DNA of 64,000 nucleotides from Agrobacterium genomosp. 13 str. CFBP 6927 (lineage in GTDB: Bacteria; Pseudomonadota; Alphaproteobacteria; Rhizobiales; Rhizobiaceae). The notes under the pieces are model-generated. The model did not search any database. It was not told where the DNA came from and saw nothing but the letters and a program-made list of their open reading frames with translations. The position numbers and the translations under genes are program-made. Location: assembly GCA_900012615.1 (NCBI GenBank), contig LT009756.1:326035-390034 (forward strand). The letters run 5' to 3'. This document shows positions 25,605 to 35,634 of the stretch, piece by piece. Numbering within the stretch: the stretch's first letter is position 1; every line of letters begins with the position of its first letter.

Positions 25605-26567
25605 TCAGGCCTTGCCGCAGATGCGCTTTTTGGCGTCCTCATATTCATTGGCCAGACGATCGACGAGGTCCGCTACAGGCTCGACAGATTTGACCGCGCC
25701 AATGCCCTGGCCTGCGCCCCAGATGTCTTTCCACGCCTTGGCGCCGCCGGTGGCGGTTTCGAAATCCATTTTCGAAGGATCCGCCTCGGGGAGATTGTCC
25801 GGGTCCATGCCGGAGGCGACGATGGAGCTTTTCAGGTAATTGCCATGCACGCCCGTGAAATAGTTCGAATAAACGATATCCTTGGCCTGCGCTTCCACAA
25901 TCGCCTGCTTGTAGCCGTCGGAGGCGCGCGCCTCCTGCGTGGCGATGAAGGGGGAGCCGATATAGGCCATATCCGCGCCCATCGCCTGTGCGGCAAGAAT
26001 GGAGCCGCCATTGGCGATGGCGCCGGCGAGCAGCAGTGGCCCGTCGAACCATTCGCGGATTTCCTGAACGAGGGCGAAGGGCGAAAGCGTGCCCGCATGT
26101 CCGCCGGCGCCGGTGGCCACAGCGATCAGCCCGTCCGCTCCCTTGCGGATGGCGGAGCGGGCATGGCGGTCATTGATGATGTCATGCAGAACGATGCCGC
26201 CATAGGAATGCACGGCCGCGTTGACCTCCGGCACGGCGCCGAGCGAGGAAATCACCACCGGCACCTTGTATTTGACGCAGAGGCCGAGATCGTGTTCCAG
26301 CCGCCGGTTGGACATGTGCACGATCTGGTTGACCGCGAAGGGCGCAGCCGGGCGGTCGGGGTTGGCCTTGTTGTGGGCGGCCAGATCCTCGGTAATCATT
26401 GCCAGCCATTCATCCAGCTGGCTTTCTGGCCGCGCATTCAGCGCGGGGAAAGCACCGATGACACCCGCCTTGCATTGGGCCAGTGTCAGTTGCGGATGTG
26501 AAATAATGAATAGCGGTGACGCTATGACCGGAAGACGCAGATTGTCTTTCAGCACGGACGGCAGCAT
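25605..26567 (-). CDS. nitronate monooxygenase (2-nitropropane dioxygenase family)
   Basis: 320 residues from ATG 26567, which has GGAGGAGAC in front. The TIM-barrel FMN enzyme signatures are visible: PVIASPLFIISHPQLT at the N-terminus, VISSLGAVPE, GADGLIAVATGAGGHAG (containing the active-site His) and the phosphate-binding loop GPLLLAGAIANGGSI, then GADMAYIGSPFIAT. It oxidises alkyl nitronates to carbonyl compounds plus nitrite. Alternative family roles include enoyl reductase-like FabK, but the length and the GAGGHAG motif fit nitronate monooxygenase. A short TTACG/CGTAA inverted element sits 16 bases upstream. Confidence 0.88.
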   Translation of the reverse strand: MLPSVLKDNLRLPVIASPLFIISHPQLTLAQCKAGVIGAFPALNARPESQLDEWLAMITEDLAAHNKANPDRPAAPFAVNQIVHMSNRRLEHDLGLCVKYKVPVVISSLGAVPEVNAAVHSYGGIVLHDIINDRHARSAIRKGADGLIAVATGAGGHAGTLSPFALVQEIREWFDGPLLLAGAIANGGSILAAQAMGADMAYIGSPFIATQEARASDGYKQAIVEAQAKDIVYSNYFTGVHGNYLKSSIVASGMDPDNLPEADPSKMDFETATGGAKAWKDIWGAGQGIGAVKSVEPVADLVDRLANEYEDAKKRICGKA

Positions 26568-26582
26568 GTCTCCTCCCACGGA

Positions 26583-26602
26583 TTACGTTTACGCGCACGT
26601 AA
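26583..26602. promoter_or_regulatory. inverted TTACG...CGTAA element before the nitronate monooxygenase gene
   Basis: TTACG (26583-26587) and CGTAA (26598-26602) with ACGTTTACG inside, close to ATG 26567. Similar to the element at 16326-16339 upstream of fadD. Possible MerR/TetR-type operator; weak. Confidence 0.3.
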
Positions 26603-26822
26603 GTCAATATCGCGTTCGCCAGCGGATTGAAAGCGAAAACGGTGTGGTGCCGGGCTCTCAAATCTGCGTTCGCAGCGCCACAATGGATCGATTTTCCCCA
26701 AAGCAATCCGGTCTTTATAACAAACGGTGCTTGCGGAGGCGCGGCATAGCCGTTACCGAATCGTGAATGTATGGCGCAACGCCGCATATTTTTTGCAAGG
26801 CGCAATAGAACAAGGATCGGTC

Positions 26823-27959
26823 GTGAGCGGACTGGAAACGGCAATCAGAAATGCTCTGGAAAAATCGGACAGATCGAACGCCGAAGTTCGTGCACGGATT
26901 TACCAATCCTCCCGTCAGGCACTGGAAGCGGGCCTGCGCAAGCAGGGCATAGACGATCCGCAGGTGGTGGCCCAGCAGCGCCAGCGGCTCGAAAGCTTGA
27001 TCCATATTATTGAGAATGAAGAGCGCAACCGTCTTCTCGACCGGGTGGAGCAGCAATTGCGGCCGCCTCTGCCGGAAAGCCCGGTGCAGGATGATCACTC
27101 GGTCGATCCTGCCTCACAACCCCAGCATCATGGCGATATGGCTGTCGAACCGGAATTGCGCGGCGAAACGCGCGACGTGCGTCCGATTGCTGCTGAAAAC
27201 CTGAGCGCCGACCGGCGTAATGGAAAGACGCGAAAGAGAGGCTCCAGCGCAGCCGACGCCTCGCTTGCCTTTCGTCCAGAAGGTGCTGTTGGCCGGCGCA
27301 AACGCCGCGGGCTTTTTGCCCGACTTTTCATATATTTGACGCTCCTGGCCTTTATCGGTTTCGGCGCCTGGTGGGCCTATTCCTCCGGCCTGCTGCTGTC
27401 GCCGGAGCAACGCGATACCAGCGTGCCCAATCCGCCGGCGCAGGTGCAGGCGGAGGACTTCACCGGTGCGGAACCAGCGCCGAGCCTTTCCGCCGGCCGT
27501 GGTTTTTCCGATGACTGGGTCGAAATATTTAATGCCGAGCGCGGCAGTTCCGGAATTTCGGCAGGCGCGCGCGCCACTGTCGAGAATATTGCCACGCCGG
27601 CCGGCAAGGCGATAAAGGTGACGTCGAGAAGCGTCTCCCAGGATGGTGCGGTCAGCATTGAGGTTCCGGTGGAGGTGATGCGGGATATGGCGGGCAAATC
27701 CTCGACCATATCAATCACGCTGCAATCATCCAGCGACCGGCAGACGCAGGTTTCCGTCGCCTGCGATTTCGCAACCCTTGGCGATTGCTCCCGTCACCGC
27801 TTCACGGCCACGGCCGAGCGTGCGGATATGCTGCTGAATGCGACATTTGAACGTTCGCTAGCCCCCAATGCGCCGGGCAAGGTCTTCATCAACAGCGATA
27901 TTGATGGCAACAGCCGCCCGGTCAATCTTTATTCCGTGCGCATTCTGCCGGGTCAGTAA
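26823..27959 (+). CDS. hypothetical membrane protein, single central helix
   Basis: 378 residues from GTG 26823, with AAGGATCGG just upstream; a longer in-frame start at 26727 has no support. The N-terminal ~90 residues are charged and predicted helical (AIRNALEKSD, RARIYQSSRQALEAG, ERNRLLDRVEQQLR), followed by a Pro/Gln/basic linker. One membrane segment is near residues 178-196 (LFIYLTLLAFIGFGAWWAY). The C-terminal ~170 residues are periplasmic, with two Cys (VACDFATLGDCSRH) that could pair. No known domain recognised; homologues are probably confined to Rhizobiales. Convergent with ppk2. Confidence 0.75.
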   Translation: MSGLETAIRNALEKSDRSNAEVRARIYQSSRQALEAGLRKQGIDDPQVVAQQRQRLESLIHIIENEERNRLLDRVEQQLRPPLPESPVQDDHSVDPASQPQHHGDMAVEPELRGETRDVRPIAAENLSADRRNGKTRKRGSSAADASLAFRPEGAVGRRKRRGLFARLFIYLTLLAFIGFGAWWAYSSGLLLSPEQRDTSVPNPPAQVQAEDFTGAEPAPSLSAGRGFSDDWVEIFNAERGSSGISAGARATVENIATPAGKAIKVTSRSVSQDGAVSIEVPVEVMRDMAGKSSTISITLQSSSDRQTQVSVACDFATLGDCSRHRFTATAERADMLLNATFERSLAPNAPGKVFINSDIDGNSRPVNLYSVRILPGQ

Positions 27960-27980
27960 GAAGCGACCCGGTAACAAAGG

Positions 27981-28016
27981 TGACAAGCGCCGCGGCCTTT
28001 GGGCGCCTGTCATTTT
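27981..28016. terminator. hairpin between the membrane-protein gene and ppk2
   Basis: TGACA-A-GCGCC (27981-27991) pairs with GGCGC-C-TGTCA (28002-28012), followed by TTTTC. It serves the convergent pair. Confidence 0.6.
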
Positions 28017-28026
28017 CGCTCTATCC

Positions 28027-28908
28027 TTATTTGAGAAAGCCGGGGCCTGATCCCAGTATCTTGCCGTCAATCTCGCCGATTGCCTTCTTGTCCTTGCCGT
28101 CATAGTCGAGCGCATTGAGAATGTGCCGGATGAGGTTCACCCTTGCGCGGCGTTTGTCGTTGGCGCGCACCACTGTCCAGGGGGCAGCGTCGGTATGGGT
28201 CTTTTCCAGCATCTCGTCGCGCTTGTCCGTATAGTCATCCCATTTCGTCAGTGCGGCAATATCCATGTCGGAAAGCTTCCAGCATTTCAGCGGGCTGTGG
28301 CGACGATCGTGAAAACGCTCGATCTGCGTTTCCCGGCCGATGTCGAGCCAGAACTTGAACAGATGAACGTCCTCATGGACCAGCATCTTTTCAAGACGCG
28401 GCGTTTCCTTGAGGAAGCGCTTGTGCTCTTCCGGGGTGCAGAACCCCATGACTGGCTCCACCCCGGCGCGGTTATACCAGGAACGGTCGAACAGAACGAA
28501 TTCACCCGCTGTCGGAAAATGCGAGATATAACGCTGGAAATACCATTGACCGCGCTCGGTTTCCGTCGGTTTCGTCAGCGCCACGATACGGGCATAGCGG
28601 GGGTTGAGATATGCCCGGGTAGCGAAGATCGCGCCGCCCTTGCCGGCCGCATCGCGGCCTTCGAACACGGCCATCACCCGTTTGCCGGTGGCCTGCAACC
28701 AGAACTGTACCTTGACCAGCTCCACCTGCAGCGCTTCGAGGACTGCATCGTATTCCTCGCGCTTCATCTTTTTATCGTAGGGATAATCGCCGGCCGAAAG
28801 CTTGTTTTCCTCCACCCAGTCGGGAAGGACCGGATCATCGATGTCGAAGCTGCGCGGCTTGCCGCCAATGGTGAGCTCCACCGAGCGCTTCTTCGTTTCC
28901 TCGACCAT
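28027..28908 (-). CDS. ppk2: polyphosphate kinase 2
   Basis: 293 residues, the size of one-domain class I PPK2. Walker A is GRDAAGKGG near residues 85-93 and the lid/Walker B region is [12 protein letters not shown] near 140-151; [15 protein letters not shown] follows. It transfers phosphate between polyphosphate and nucleoside diphosphates (ADP/GDP). Its position just upstream of the phosphate regulon, though in the opposite direction, fits a role in phosphate storage. No Pho box was found before it. Confidence 0.92.
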   Translation of the reverse strand: MVEETKKRSVELTIGGKPRSFDIDDPVLPDWVEENKLSAGDYPYDKKMKREEYDAVLEALQVELVKVQFWLQATGKRVMAVFEGRDAAGKGGAIFATRAYLNPRYARIVALTKPTETERGQWYFQRYISHFPTAGEFVLFDRSWYNRAGVEPVMGFCTPEEHKRFLKETPRLEKMLVHEDVHLFKFWLDIGRETQIERFHDRRHSPLKCWKLSDMDIAALTKWDDYTDKRDEMLEKTHTDAAPWTVVRANDKRRARVNLIRHILNALDYDGKDKKAIGEIDGKILGSGPGFLK

Positions 28909-29139
28909 GTTTTCCTCCGGCTGTTGTTGTGTAAAGGCAACTCGCCACCAATGAATTCATATCCATTGCCGGAATTCAAGTGAAAGAGGATTGCCTGGTC
29001 GGGGTGCGGCGGTACGGGCGATTGCAGCGCCGATTTTGCGCATATACGTTGTGGAAAATGCGCGGCGATGAATCTCTGTCATGAAGCTGGCCTATGAGGT
29101 TTCGATGCGCTGTCAGGTGGAAGTGGAAAGTGGGCTGAA

Positions 29140-30405
29140 ATGGCAGTCATGGAAGGCGATAGTGGATTAAGGCTTTTGGGAAAAAAGCTTCGCCGAAACT
29201 GGTTGCCTGTTCTGGTTGTCAGCATGCTCGCCATCGTGGCGGTCTCGGAGCTTCACACGCCCTATATGCCGGCAATCCTGTGGCTCTGCGCCATTATCGC
29301 CATTCTCGCCGTTCGGGAAAGGCCGGCGGCGGCGAAGGACGAAAACGTGGCTGCGGAAACGGATCAGCCGGAAGTGCCCGGCGAAAACGTCATTTCCGGT
29401 GTCCGGGCGGGGCTTGCCGTCCTCGATACGCCCGTCTTCATCCTCGACAGGAATGCCAGCGTGCTGTTTCAGAACGGCGCGGCGGAGCGTGCCTTCGGCC
29501 AGCTTCCGGCCGGTGCGCATATTTCCGCCCGGCTGCGTTCGCCTGGCCTGCTGGATGTCATTCGCGAAACCATCGCCACCGGCCAGCCCAACCAGGTCGA
29601 GCATTCCGAGCGTTTTCCTTCCGAGCGGGTCTTTATCGTTCGCATCGCCCGCGCCGATGCGGGCGAGGGGGCGGGTCCGCCATTCTATATCCTGTCGTTC
29701 CGCGATGTTTCGGAGCTTCGCCGCATCGACCGTATGCGCAGCGACTTCGTTGCCAATGCCAGCCATGAATTGCGCACCCCGCTCGCTTCCTTGCGCGGTT
29801 TCATCGAAACCATGCAGGGCCCGGCGCGCAACGATCCGAAAGCGCAGGAACGTTTCCTCGCCATCATGCTGGATCAGGCAACCCGCATGAGCAGGCTGGT
29901 GGATGACCTCATGTCCCTTTCGAGGCTGGAATTGCGCGCCAATATCGCCCCGGACCAGAGGGTTGATCTCGTCCCTGTCATCGGCCATGTGCGCGATGCG
30001 CTGCTGCCGCTCGCCGATGAGCTGGATGTCGATATCACCCTGCATCTGCCGGACCGGCCGGCGGAAGTGCAGGGTGACCGTGACGAGCTGGTGCAGGTAT
30101 TCCAGAACCTCGTTGAAAACGCTTGCAAATATGGGCAGGAAGGCAAGGTCGTGGATGTTTGGCTGCGCGCCGAACCCGGCAAGCCGGTGGAGGTAAGCGT
30201 CATCGACAAGGGGCCGGGCATTCCCGCCGAACATGTGCCGCGCCTGACGGAGCGTTTTTATCGTGTCAGCGTCGCCGACAGCCGCTCAAAAAAGGGCACG
30301 GGTCTCGGGCTTGCCATCGTCAAGCACATCCTCACCCGCCACCGCGCCCGCCTCATCATTAAATCGGAATTGGGCAGCGGCACGGACTTCACCGTGAGAT
30401 TCTGA
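29140..30405 (+). CDS. phoR: phosphate regulon sensor histidine kinase
   Basis: 421 residues. Two membrane segments lie near residues 17-55, then a PAS-like domain (VLDTPVFILDRNASVLFQNG, ~100-190). The phosphorylated His is H209 in NASHELRTPL. Catalytic boxes follow: N box NLVENACKYG near 322, G1 DKGPGIP near 355 and G2 GTGLGLAIV near 387. It would read phosphate status through the Pst transporter and PhoU, and phosphorylate PhoB, encoded at the other end of this block. The arrangement phoR-pstSCAB-phoU-phoB is typical of Rhizobiales. Confidence 0.93.
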   Translation: MAVMEGDSGLRLLGKKLRRNWLPVLVVSMLAIVAVSELHTPYMPAILWLCAIIAILAVRERPAAAKDENVAAETDQPEVPGENVISGVRAGLAVLDTPVFILDRNASVLFQNGAAERAFGQLPAGAHISARLRSPGLLDVIRETIATGQPNQVEHSERFPSERVFIVRIARADAGEGAGPPFYILSFRDVSELRRIDRMRSDFVANASHELRTPLASLRGFIETMQGPARNDPKAQERFLAIMLDQATRMSRLVDDLMSLSRLELRANIAPDQRVDLVPVIGHVRDALLPLADELDVDITLHLPDRPAEVQGDRDELVQVFQNLVENACKYGQEGKVVDVWLRAEPGKPVEVSVIDKGPGIPAEHVPRLTERFYRVSVADSRSKKGTGLGLAIVKHILTRHRARLIIKSELGSGTDFTVRF

Positions 30406-30466
30406 CATAAAATATGCATCTGCTTTTAATGTCGTAAATATTTATAAATAAAATCAATAATTTAGA

Positions 30467-30484
30467 TTGTCACAAATCTTTCGT
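30467..30484 (+). promoter_or_regulatory. possible Pho box before pstS
   Basis: TTGTCAC-AAAT-CTTTCGT matches CTGTCAT-AAAT-CTGTCAT at 14 of 18 positions, with the right 11-base period. It lies 116 bases before pstS in an AT-rich gap, where PhoB control is expected. Confidence 0.45.
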
Positions 30485-30600
30485 CAAAGTGACATAAAAG
30501 GATGGGGCTACGGTGGTTAAGAAAAGGTCGCCGAGCGCATGCTAAGAGCGATTGCCGCAATCGGCTGCGTCCACAAACAAGCCCACGACGGGAGAGACAA

Positions 30601-31635
30601 ATGAACATCGTAAAATTTTCCGCAGCAGCTCTGGTGGCTTCTGTCGCCTTCGCTGGCGCCGCCGCTGCTCGCGACCAGATCCAGGTTGCCGGTTCTTCCA
30701 CTGTTCTGCCCTATGCCAAGATTGTTGCCGAGACCTTTGCTGAAACCTTCCCGAACTTCAAGGCTCCGGTTGTTGAGTCCGGCGGCACGGGCGGCGGTCT
30801 GAAGGCGTTCTGCTCCGGCGTCGGCGAAGGCACTATCGACATTGCCAACGCTTCGCGCAAGATCAAGAGCGACGAACTGGCCGCCTGTAAGGCTGCTGGC
30901 GTTGCCGACGTTCAGGAAGTGAAGATCGGTTACGACGGTATCGTCTTTGCGATGGACTCTTCCAACAAGGACATCAAGCTTGAGCCGAAGGATCTTTACC
31001 TCGCGCTCGCCGCTGAAGTCCTCAAGGACGGCAAGCTCGTTGCCAACCCCTACAAGAAGTGGTCGGAAGTCAACAAGGAACTGCCGGACGTCGCGATCGC
31101 CGCTTACATCCCGGGTTCCAAGCACGGCACGCGCGAAGTCTTCGAAGAGAAGATCATGGCTGACGGCTGCAAGGAAGCCGGCGCCACCGACGCCATCAAG
31201 ACGCTCGTCACCGATGCCAAGCAGGCTGCCGCCAAGTGCGTTGCAGTCCGTAAGGACGGCGCCGCAGTCGACATTGACGGCGACTACACCGAGACGCTTG
31301 CCCGTATCGATGCCAACAAGACCGGCCTTGGCGTTTTCGGCCTCGCTTTCTATGAAAACAACGCCGACCGCCTGAAGGTTGCGACTGTTTCGGGCGTCGT
31401 TCCGTCCACCGAAACCGTTGCCAGCGGCAAGTACCCGGTTTCGCGCCCGCTGTTCTTCTACGTGAAGAAGGCTCACCTGGGCGTTATCCCGGGCCTCAAG
31501 GAATATGTCGAGTTCTTCGTTTCCGATGAAATGATCGGCCCGGATTCTCCGCTCGCCAACTACGGCCTCGTTGCCGCTCCGGACAAGGAGCGCGAAGAAA
31601 TCCGCGCCAAGTTCGCAGCTGGCGCGTCCATGTAA
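30601..31635 (+). CDS. pstS: phosphate ABC importer periplasmic binding protein
   Basis: 344 residues from ATG 30601 (GGGAGAG upstream). A signal peptide ends at AAAA before RDQIQVAGSSTV; that mature start and VESGGTGGGLKAFCSG form the phosphate-binding loops of PstS. ASRKIK supplies further ligands. It binds inorganic phosphate with high affinity and hands it to PstCA. A Pho-box-like element precedes it and a strong hairpin follows, so it is probably the most abundant product of the operon. Confidence 0.96.
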   Translation: MNIVKFSAAALVASVAFAGAAAARDQIQVAGSSTVLPYAKIVAETFAETFPNFKAPVVESGGTGGGLKAFCSGVGEGTIDIANASRKIKSDELAACKAAGVADVQEVKIGYDGIVFAMDSSNKDIKLEPKDLYLALAAEVLKDGKLVANPYKKWSEVNKELPDVAIAAYIPGSKHGTREVFEEKIMADGCKEAGATDAIKTLVTDAKQAAAKCVAVRKDGAAVDIDGDYTETLARIDANKTGLGVFGLAFYENNADRLKVATVSGVVPSTETVASGKYPVSRPLFFYVKKAHLGVIPGLKEYVEFFVSDEMIGPDSPLANYGLVAAPDKEREEIRAKFAAGASM

Positions 31636-31642
31636 TAAGAAA

Positions 31643-31668
31643 GAGGGGCGCGGTATGCCGCGCCCCTC
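31643..31668 (+). terminator. strong hairpin between pstS and pstC
   Basis: GAGGGGCGCGG (31643-31653), loop TATG, CCGCGCCCCTC (31658-31668). No T-run, so it likely protects the pstS mRNA 3' end and lets part of transcription continue into pstCAB. Confidence 0.6.
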
Positions 31669-31907
31669 GTTCCGCTCCGGTGCCCTTCCGCTTTGGTAAT
31701 TGTCTCCGGTTGACAGTTCCGATCCATTATCGTCCACATAATTGTTGATCGATTACAGATGGATAGGATGTATCAACCTTGACGCTTGCCAGACTTTGAT
31801 CCAGTCAGGCGGCAAGCATCTCCGGGTGGTTCAGCCGTCTCGTTTTGATGACTTTTTGATTTGCCCGATATCGCACCGTGCTCTTGAGGCACGCCGAGGG
31901 AACTCTA

Positions 31908-33392
31908 ATGAACACATCGATCCTTTTGTTGATACTGGCGCTGATCGGCATCGGCAGCTACCTGCTCGGCAGCCGCCGTGCCGTTGCCCTGTCTGGCGGG
32001 CGTCCCGCCAACATGCATTCCCGTGCCGGTTATCACGGTTCCTACGCGGTCGTCTGGGCGGTTTTGCCCGCGGCGTTCATTCTTGCCGTCTGGCTCATTG
32101 TCAGCCCGCTCGTCGTCACCTCGGCGGTACGCGGAAATTTCCCTGAGGATGTGCGGGCGCAATCCGAGGCGCAGCAGAGCCTGACCTATGGCATGGTGAC
32201 CTCCATCGCCCGTGGCCTTCAGCGGCTGACGGCGGAGGAAATCGCGCAGGTCGATGCCGATACGGCGGCGGTAAGGCCGCTTCTGGCCTCGAAGGGTGTC
32301 GCGATCGCCGGCGATCCCGAGCGGTTTATGGTCGATGCCGCCCATACGCTCAACGACATGACCTCCACCAGCCGCTTCGCGATGGTCGCTATCGTGCTGT
32401 TGGCCGCACTCGGCGGTGCCGCTTATGCGCTGCGTTCGATTGCACCGCGCTTCCGGGCACGCAACAAGGTCGAGAGGGTCATTCTCGCGGCCCTGCTCGT
32501 CGCTTCTTCCATCGCAATCCTCACGACCATCGGCATCGTTATGTCGATGCTGACGGAAGCGATCCAGTTCTTCACCATGGTTCCGGCCCACCAGTTCTTC
32601 TTCGGTACGGTGTGGGATCCACGTTTCGCGGCGGCTGGCGCAACCGACTCCTCCGGTCAGTTCGGCCTGATCCCGCTGCTCGCCGGCACACTCTACATCG
32701 GTCTCGTCGCCATGCTGGTGGCTGTCCCGGTCGGCCTGTTTTCGGCAATCTATATGTCGGAATATGCGTCGCCGCGCTTTCGCTCCGTGGCAAAGCCGCT
32801 GCTCGAGGTGCTCGCCGGTATTCCGACCATTGTCTACGGCTTCTTCGCGCTGACGACGGTTGGTCCTTTCCTCAGAGACATTTCCACGCAGATCAACGGT
32901 CTGGCGACGGGTAACTACGCCAATTTCATTCAGGCGCAGAGCGTCATCACCGCCGGCTTCGTCATGGGTATCATGCTGATCCCCTATGTCTCGTCGCTGT
33001 CGGACGATATCATCACCGCTGTGCCGCGTTCCCTGCGTGACGGTTCGCTCGGCCTTGGCGCCACGCGGTCCGAAACCATCAAGAAGGTCATCGTTCCCGC
33101 CGCTCTTCCCGGCATCGTCGGCGCCGTGCTGATGACGGCGTCGCGTGCGATCGGCGAAACCATGATCGTGGTTCTCGCGGCTGGTGTTGCCGCGCGCCTG
33201 CAGCTCAACCCCTTCGAACCCATGACCACGGTGACGGTCAAGATCGTCAGCCAGCTGACCGGCGACCTTGAATTCACCTCGCCGCAGACGCTTGTCGCCT
33301 TCGCGCTGGGCATCACGCTTTTCGCCATCACGCTTTGCCTGAATATCTACGCGCTTTACATCGTGCGCAAATACCGGGAGCAATATGAATGA
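31908..33392 (+). CDS. pstC: phosphate ABC importer permease PstC
   Basis: 494 residues from ATG 31908 (CGAGGG upstream). The C-terminal ~280 residues carry the PstC permease, with EAA-type loop GSLGLGATRSETIKKVIVPAALPGI near residue 390. The N-terminal ~200 residues contain two extra membrane segments and a periplasmic stretch not found in E. coli PstC; this long form is normal for alphaproteobacteria. It overlaps pstA by ATGA. With PstA it forms the phosphate channel. Confidence 0.95.
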   Translation: MNTSILLLILALIGIGSYLLGSRRAVALSGGRPANMHSRAGYHGSYAVVWAVLPAAFILAVWLIVSPLVVTSAVRGNFPEDVRAQSEAQQSLTYGMVTSIARGLQRLTAEEIAQVDADTAAVRPLLASKGVAIAGDPERFMVDAAHTLNDMTSTSRFAMVAIVLLAALGGAAYALRSIAPRFRARNKVERVILAALLVASSIAILTTIGIVMSMLTEAIQFFTMVPAHQFFFGTVWDPRFAAAGATDSSGQFGLIPLLAGTLYIGLVAMLVAVPVGLFSAIYMSEYASPRFRSVAKPLLEVLAGIPTIVYGFFALTTVGPFLRDISTQINGLATGNYANFIQAQSVITAGFVMGIMLIPYVSSLSDDIITAVPRSLRDGSLGLGATRSETIKKVIVPAALPGIVGAVLMTASRAIGETMIVVLAAGVAARLQLNPFEPMTTVTVKIVSQLTGDLEFTSPQTLVAFALGITLFAITLCLNIYALYIVRKYREQYE

Positions 33393-34708
33393 CCGACATC
33401 GTTTCTCCCGCGGCCGGTGCCGCCGTGAACAAGGCTACGCGCCGTGATATCGGCATCAAGCGCCGCTATGCCGCCGAACGCCGCTTCCGTGCTTATGGAA
33501 TGGCAGCGATTTCCTTCGGCCTTATCTTCCTCTTCCTGCTGCTCTGGTCGGTCGTATCCAAGGGTTACACCGCCTTCCAGCAGACGATGATCACCGTTCC
33601 GGTCGAGTTCTCCGAACTGATCATCGACCCGAAGAATGAGCGCGCCGCCAATCCCGCAAAGCTGATGACGGCCAATTATCCCGTTCTCGCCCGCGATGCG
33701 GTTGCCAAGGTTCTCGGCATCGCGCCAACGGACCGCGCCGGTCTGCGCGCCGTCAACGTCATGATCTCCGACAGCGTCCGCACCCAGTTGCGCGACATCG
33801 TCGTCGCCGATCCTGCCGTTATCGGCACCACACGCACCGTCACGCTTCTTGCATCGGGCGATGTGGATAGCGCCTTCAAGGGCCAGGTCGACCTGACGGT
33901 GGATGAGGCCAACCGCCGCATCTCGAACCAGCAGCTCGGCTGGATGAACCAGCTCGCCGAAGGTGGCCAGCTTGGCAAACATTTCAATACCGGCATCTTC
34001 GTTAACGGCAATTCGAGCCGTCCGGAAGCGGCGGGTGTCGGTGTGGCGCTGATCGGTTCCTTCTATATGATGATGATCGTGCTGGTTCTGTCGCTGCCGA
34101 TCGGTGTCGCCGCCTCGATCTATCTCGAGGAATTCGCGCCGAAGAACCGCCTGACGGACCTTATCGAGGTGAACATCAACAATCTCGCGGCTGTTCCCTC
34201 AATCGTTTATGGTCTGCTCGGTCTTTCCGTCTTCATCAACTTCATGGGCTTTCCGCGCTCGGCCTCTCTGGTCGGCGGCCTGGTCCTGACGCTGATGACG
34301 CTGCCGACGATCATCATTGCCACGCGCGCCGCATTGAAGGCGGTGCCGCCGTCGATCCGTGCCGCAGCACTCGGCCTCGGCGCCTCCAAGATGCAGACGA
34401 TCTTCCATCACGTCCTGCCGCTTGCCATGCCCGGCATTCTGACCGGCACGATCATCGGCCTTGCTCACGCGCTGGGCGAAACGGCGCCGCTGCTCTTGAT
34501 CGGCATGGTGGCATTCGTTGCGAATTATCCGACAACGCCGATGGATCCGTCCACGGCCCTGCCGGTGCAGATTTACATGTGGGCGAACGAAGCCGAACGC
34601 GCCTTTGTCGAAAGGACATCCGGCGCTATCATCATCCTGCTTTTGTTCCTCATCGTCATGAATGTTGGCGCAATCCTGTTGCGTCGCCGCTTCGAACGGC
34701 GCTGGTAG
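33389..34708 (+). CDS. pstA: phosphate ABC importer permease PstA
   Basis: 439 residues. Its ATG overlaps the pstC stop (33389-33392). The C-terminal ~260 residues hold the PstA permease with EAA loop IRAAALGLGASKMQTIFHHVLPLAMPGI (around residues 325-350). The N-terminal ~170 residues form the alphaproteobacterial DUF3333-type extension (a membrane segment near 35-55 plus a periplasmic domain), which explains the length compared with E. coli (296 aa). Partner of PstC and PstB. Confidence 0.95.
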   Translation: MTDIVSPAAGAAVNKATRRDIGIKRRYAAERRFRAYGMAAISFGLIFLFLLLWSVVSKGYTAFQQTMITVPVEFSELIIDPKNERAANPAKLMTANYPVLARDAVAKVLGIAPTDRAGLRAVNVMISDSVRTQLRDIVVADPAVIGTTRTVTLLASGDVDSAFKGQVDLTVDEANRRISNQQLGWMNQLAEGGQLGKHFNTGIFVNGNSSRPEAAGVGVALIGSFYMMMIVLVLSLPIGVAASIYLEEFAPKNRLTDLIEVNINNLAAVPSIVYGLLGLSVFINFMGFPRSASLVGGLVLTLMTLPTIIIATRAALKAVPPSIRAAALGLGASKMQTIFHHVLPLAMPGILTGTIIGLAHALGETAPLLLIGMVAFVANYPTTPMDPSTALPVQIYMWANEAERAFVERTSGAIIILLLFLIVMNVGAILLRRRFERRW

Positions 34709-34722
34709 AGGGAGATTGAGCA

Positions 34723-35538
34723 ATGAACATGTTGTCGGAAGCAGCAGTTGAAAAGGCGCTGGACAAGAAAATGAATGAAGTTTCATACAAGATGATCGGC
34801 AAGGACGTTTCGGTTTATTACGGCGAGAAGCGTGCGCTTTACGACGTGAACCTCAATGTCCGGGAAAACACGGTGACCGCCCTTATCGGCCCGTCCGGTT
34901 GCGGCAAATCCACTTTCCTGCGCACCTTGAACCGCATGAACGATACGATCGACGGTTGCCGGGTCACCGGTAAGATAACGCTCGATACCGATGATATCTA
35001 CGATCAGGCGATCGACGTCGTGGAACTGCGCGCCCGCGTGGGCATGGTGTTCCAGAAGCCGAACCCGTTTCCGAAGTCGATTTACGAGAACATCTCCTAC
35101 GGTCCGCGCATCCATGGTCTTGCCCGTAACAAGGCGGATATGGACCAGATCGTTGAACACAGCCTGCAGAAGGCCGGCCTGTGGAATGAAGTGAAGGATC
35201 GTCTCCACGAATCCGGCACGGGTCTTTCCGGCGGTCAGCAGCAGCGTCTGTGCATTGCCCGCGCGGTTGCCGTCAGCCCGGAAGTGATCCTGATGGATGA
35301 GCCTTGCTCGGCGCTCGATCCGATCGCGACGGCGAAGGTCGAGGAGCTGATCCACGAGTTGCGTACCAACTACACGATCGTCATCGTCACCCACTCCATG
35401 CAGCAGGCGGCGCGCGTTTCCCAGCGCACGGCCATGTTCCATCTTGGTCATCTTGTCGAGGAAAACGAAACGGACAAGATGTTCACCAATCCGGATGACC
35501 AGCGCACGCAGGATTACATCATGGGCCGCTTCGGCTGA
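34723..35538 (+). CDS. pstB: phosphate ABC importer ATPase
   Basis: 271 residues. Walker [10 protein letters not shown] near residues 56-64, signature [14 protein letters not shown] near 168-181, Walker [14 protein letters not shown] and the switch His in IVTHSMQQA are complete. The SSGxxQQ and CSALDP wording is specific for PstB. It powers PstCA and contributes to the PhoR-PhoU signalling complex. It begins 14 bases after pstA, with GGGAGATTGAGC before the ATG. Confidence 0.97.
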   Translation: MNMLSEAAVEKALDKKMNEVSYKMIGKDVSVYYGEKRALYDVNLNVRENTVTALIGPSGCGKSTFLRTLNRMNDTIDGCRVTGKITLDTDDIYDQAIDVVELRARVGMVFQKPNPFPKSIYENISYGPRIHGLARNKADMDQIVEHSLQKAGLWNEVKDRLHESGTGLSGGQQQRLCIARAVAVSPEVILMDEPCSALDPIATAKVEELIHELRTNYTIVIVTHSMQQAARVSQRTAMFHLGHLVEENETDKMFTNPDDQRTQDYIMGRFG

Positions 35539-35634
35539 TCCCGGCCGGCGCTTTATCGAAACCGAACAAGACTGGTGCCTCTGCCGTGCCCGCTTCCGGG
35601 TCCGCGCATGCAGGCCAAGCCGGAGGACTAGACC

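Noticed and set aside
32612-32914. 100-codon frame within pstC
   Set aside because: Shadow frame in the conserved permease gene.
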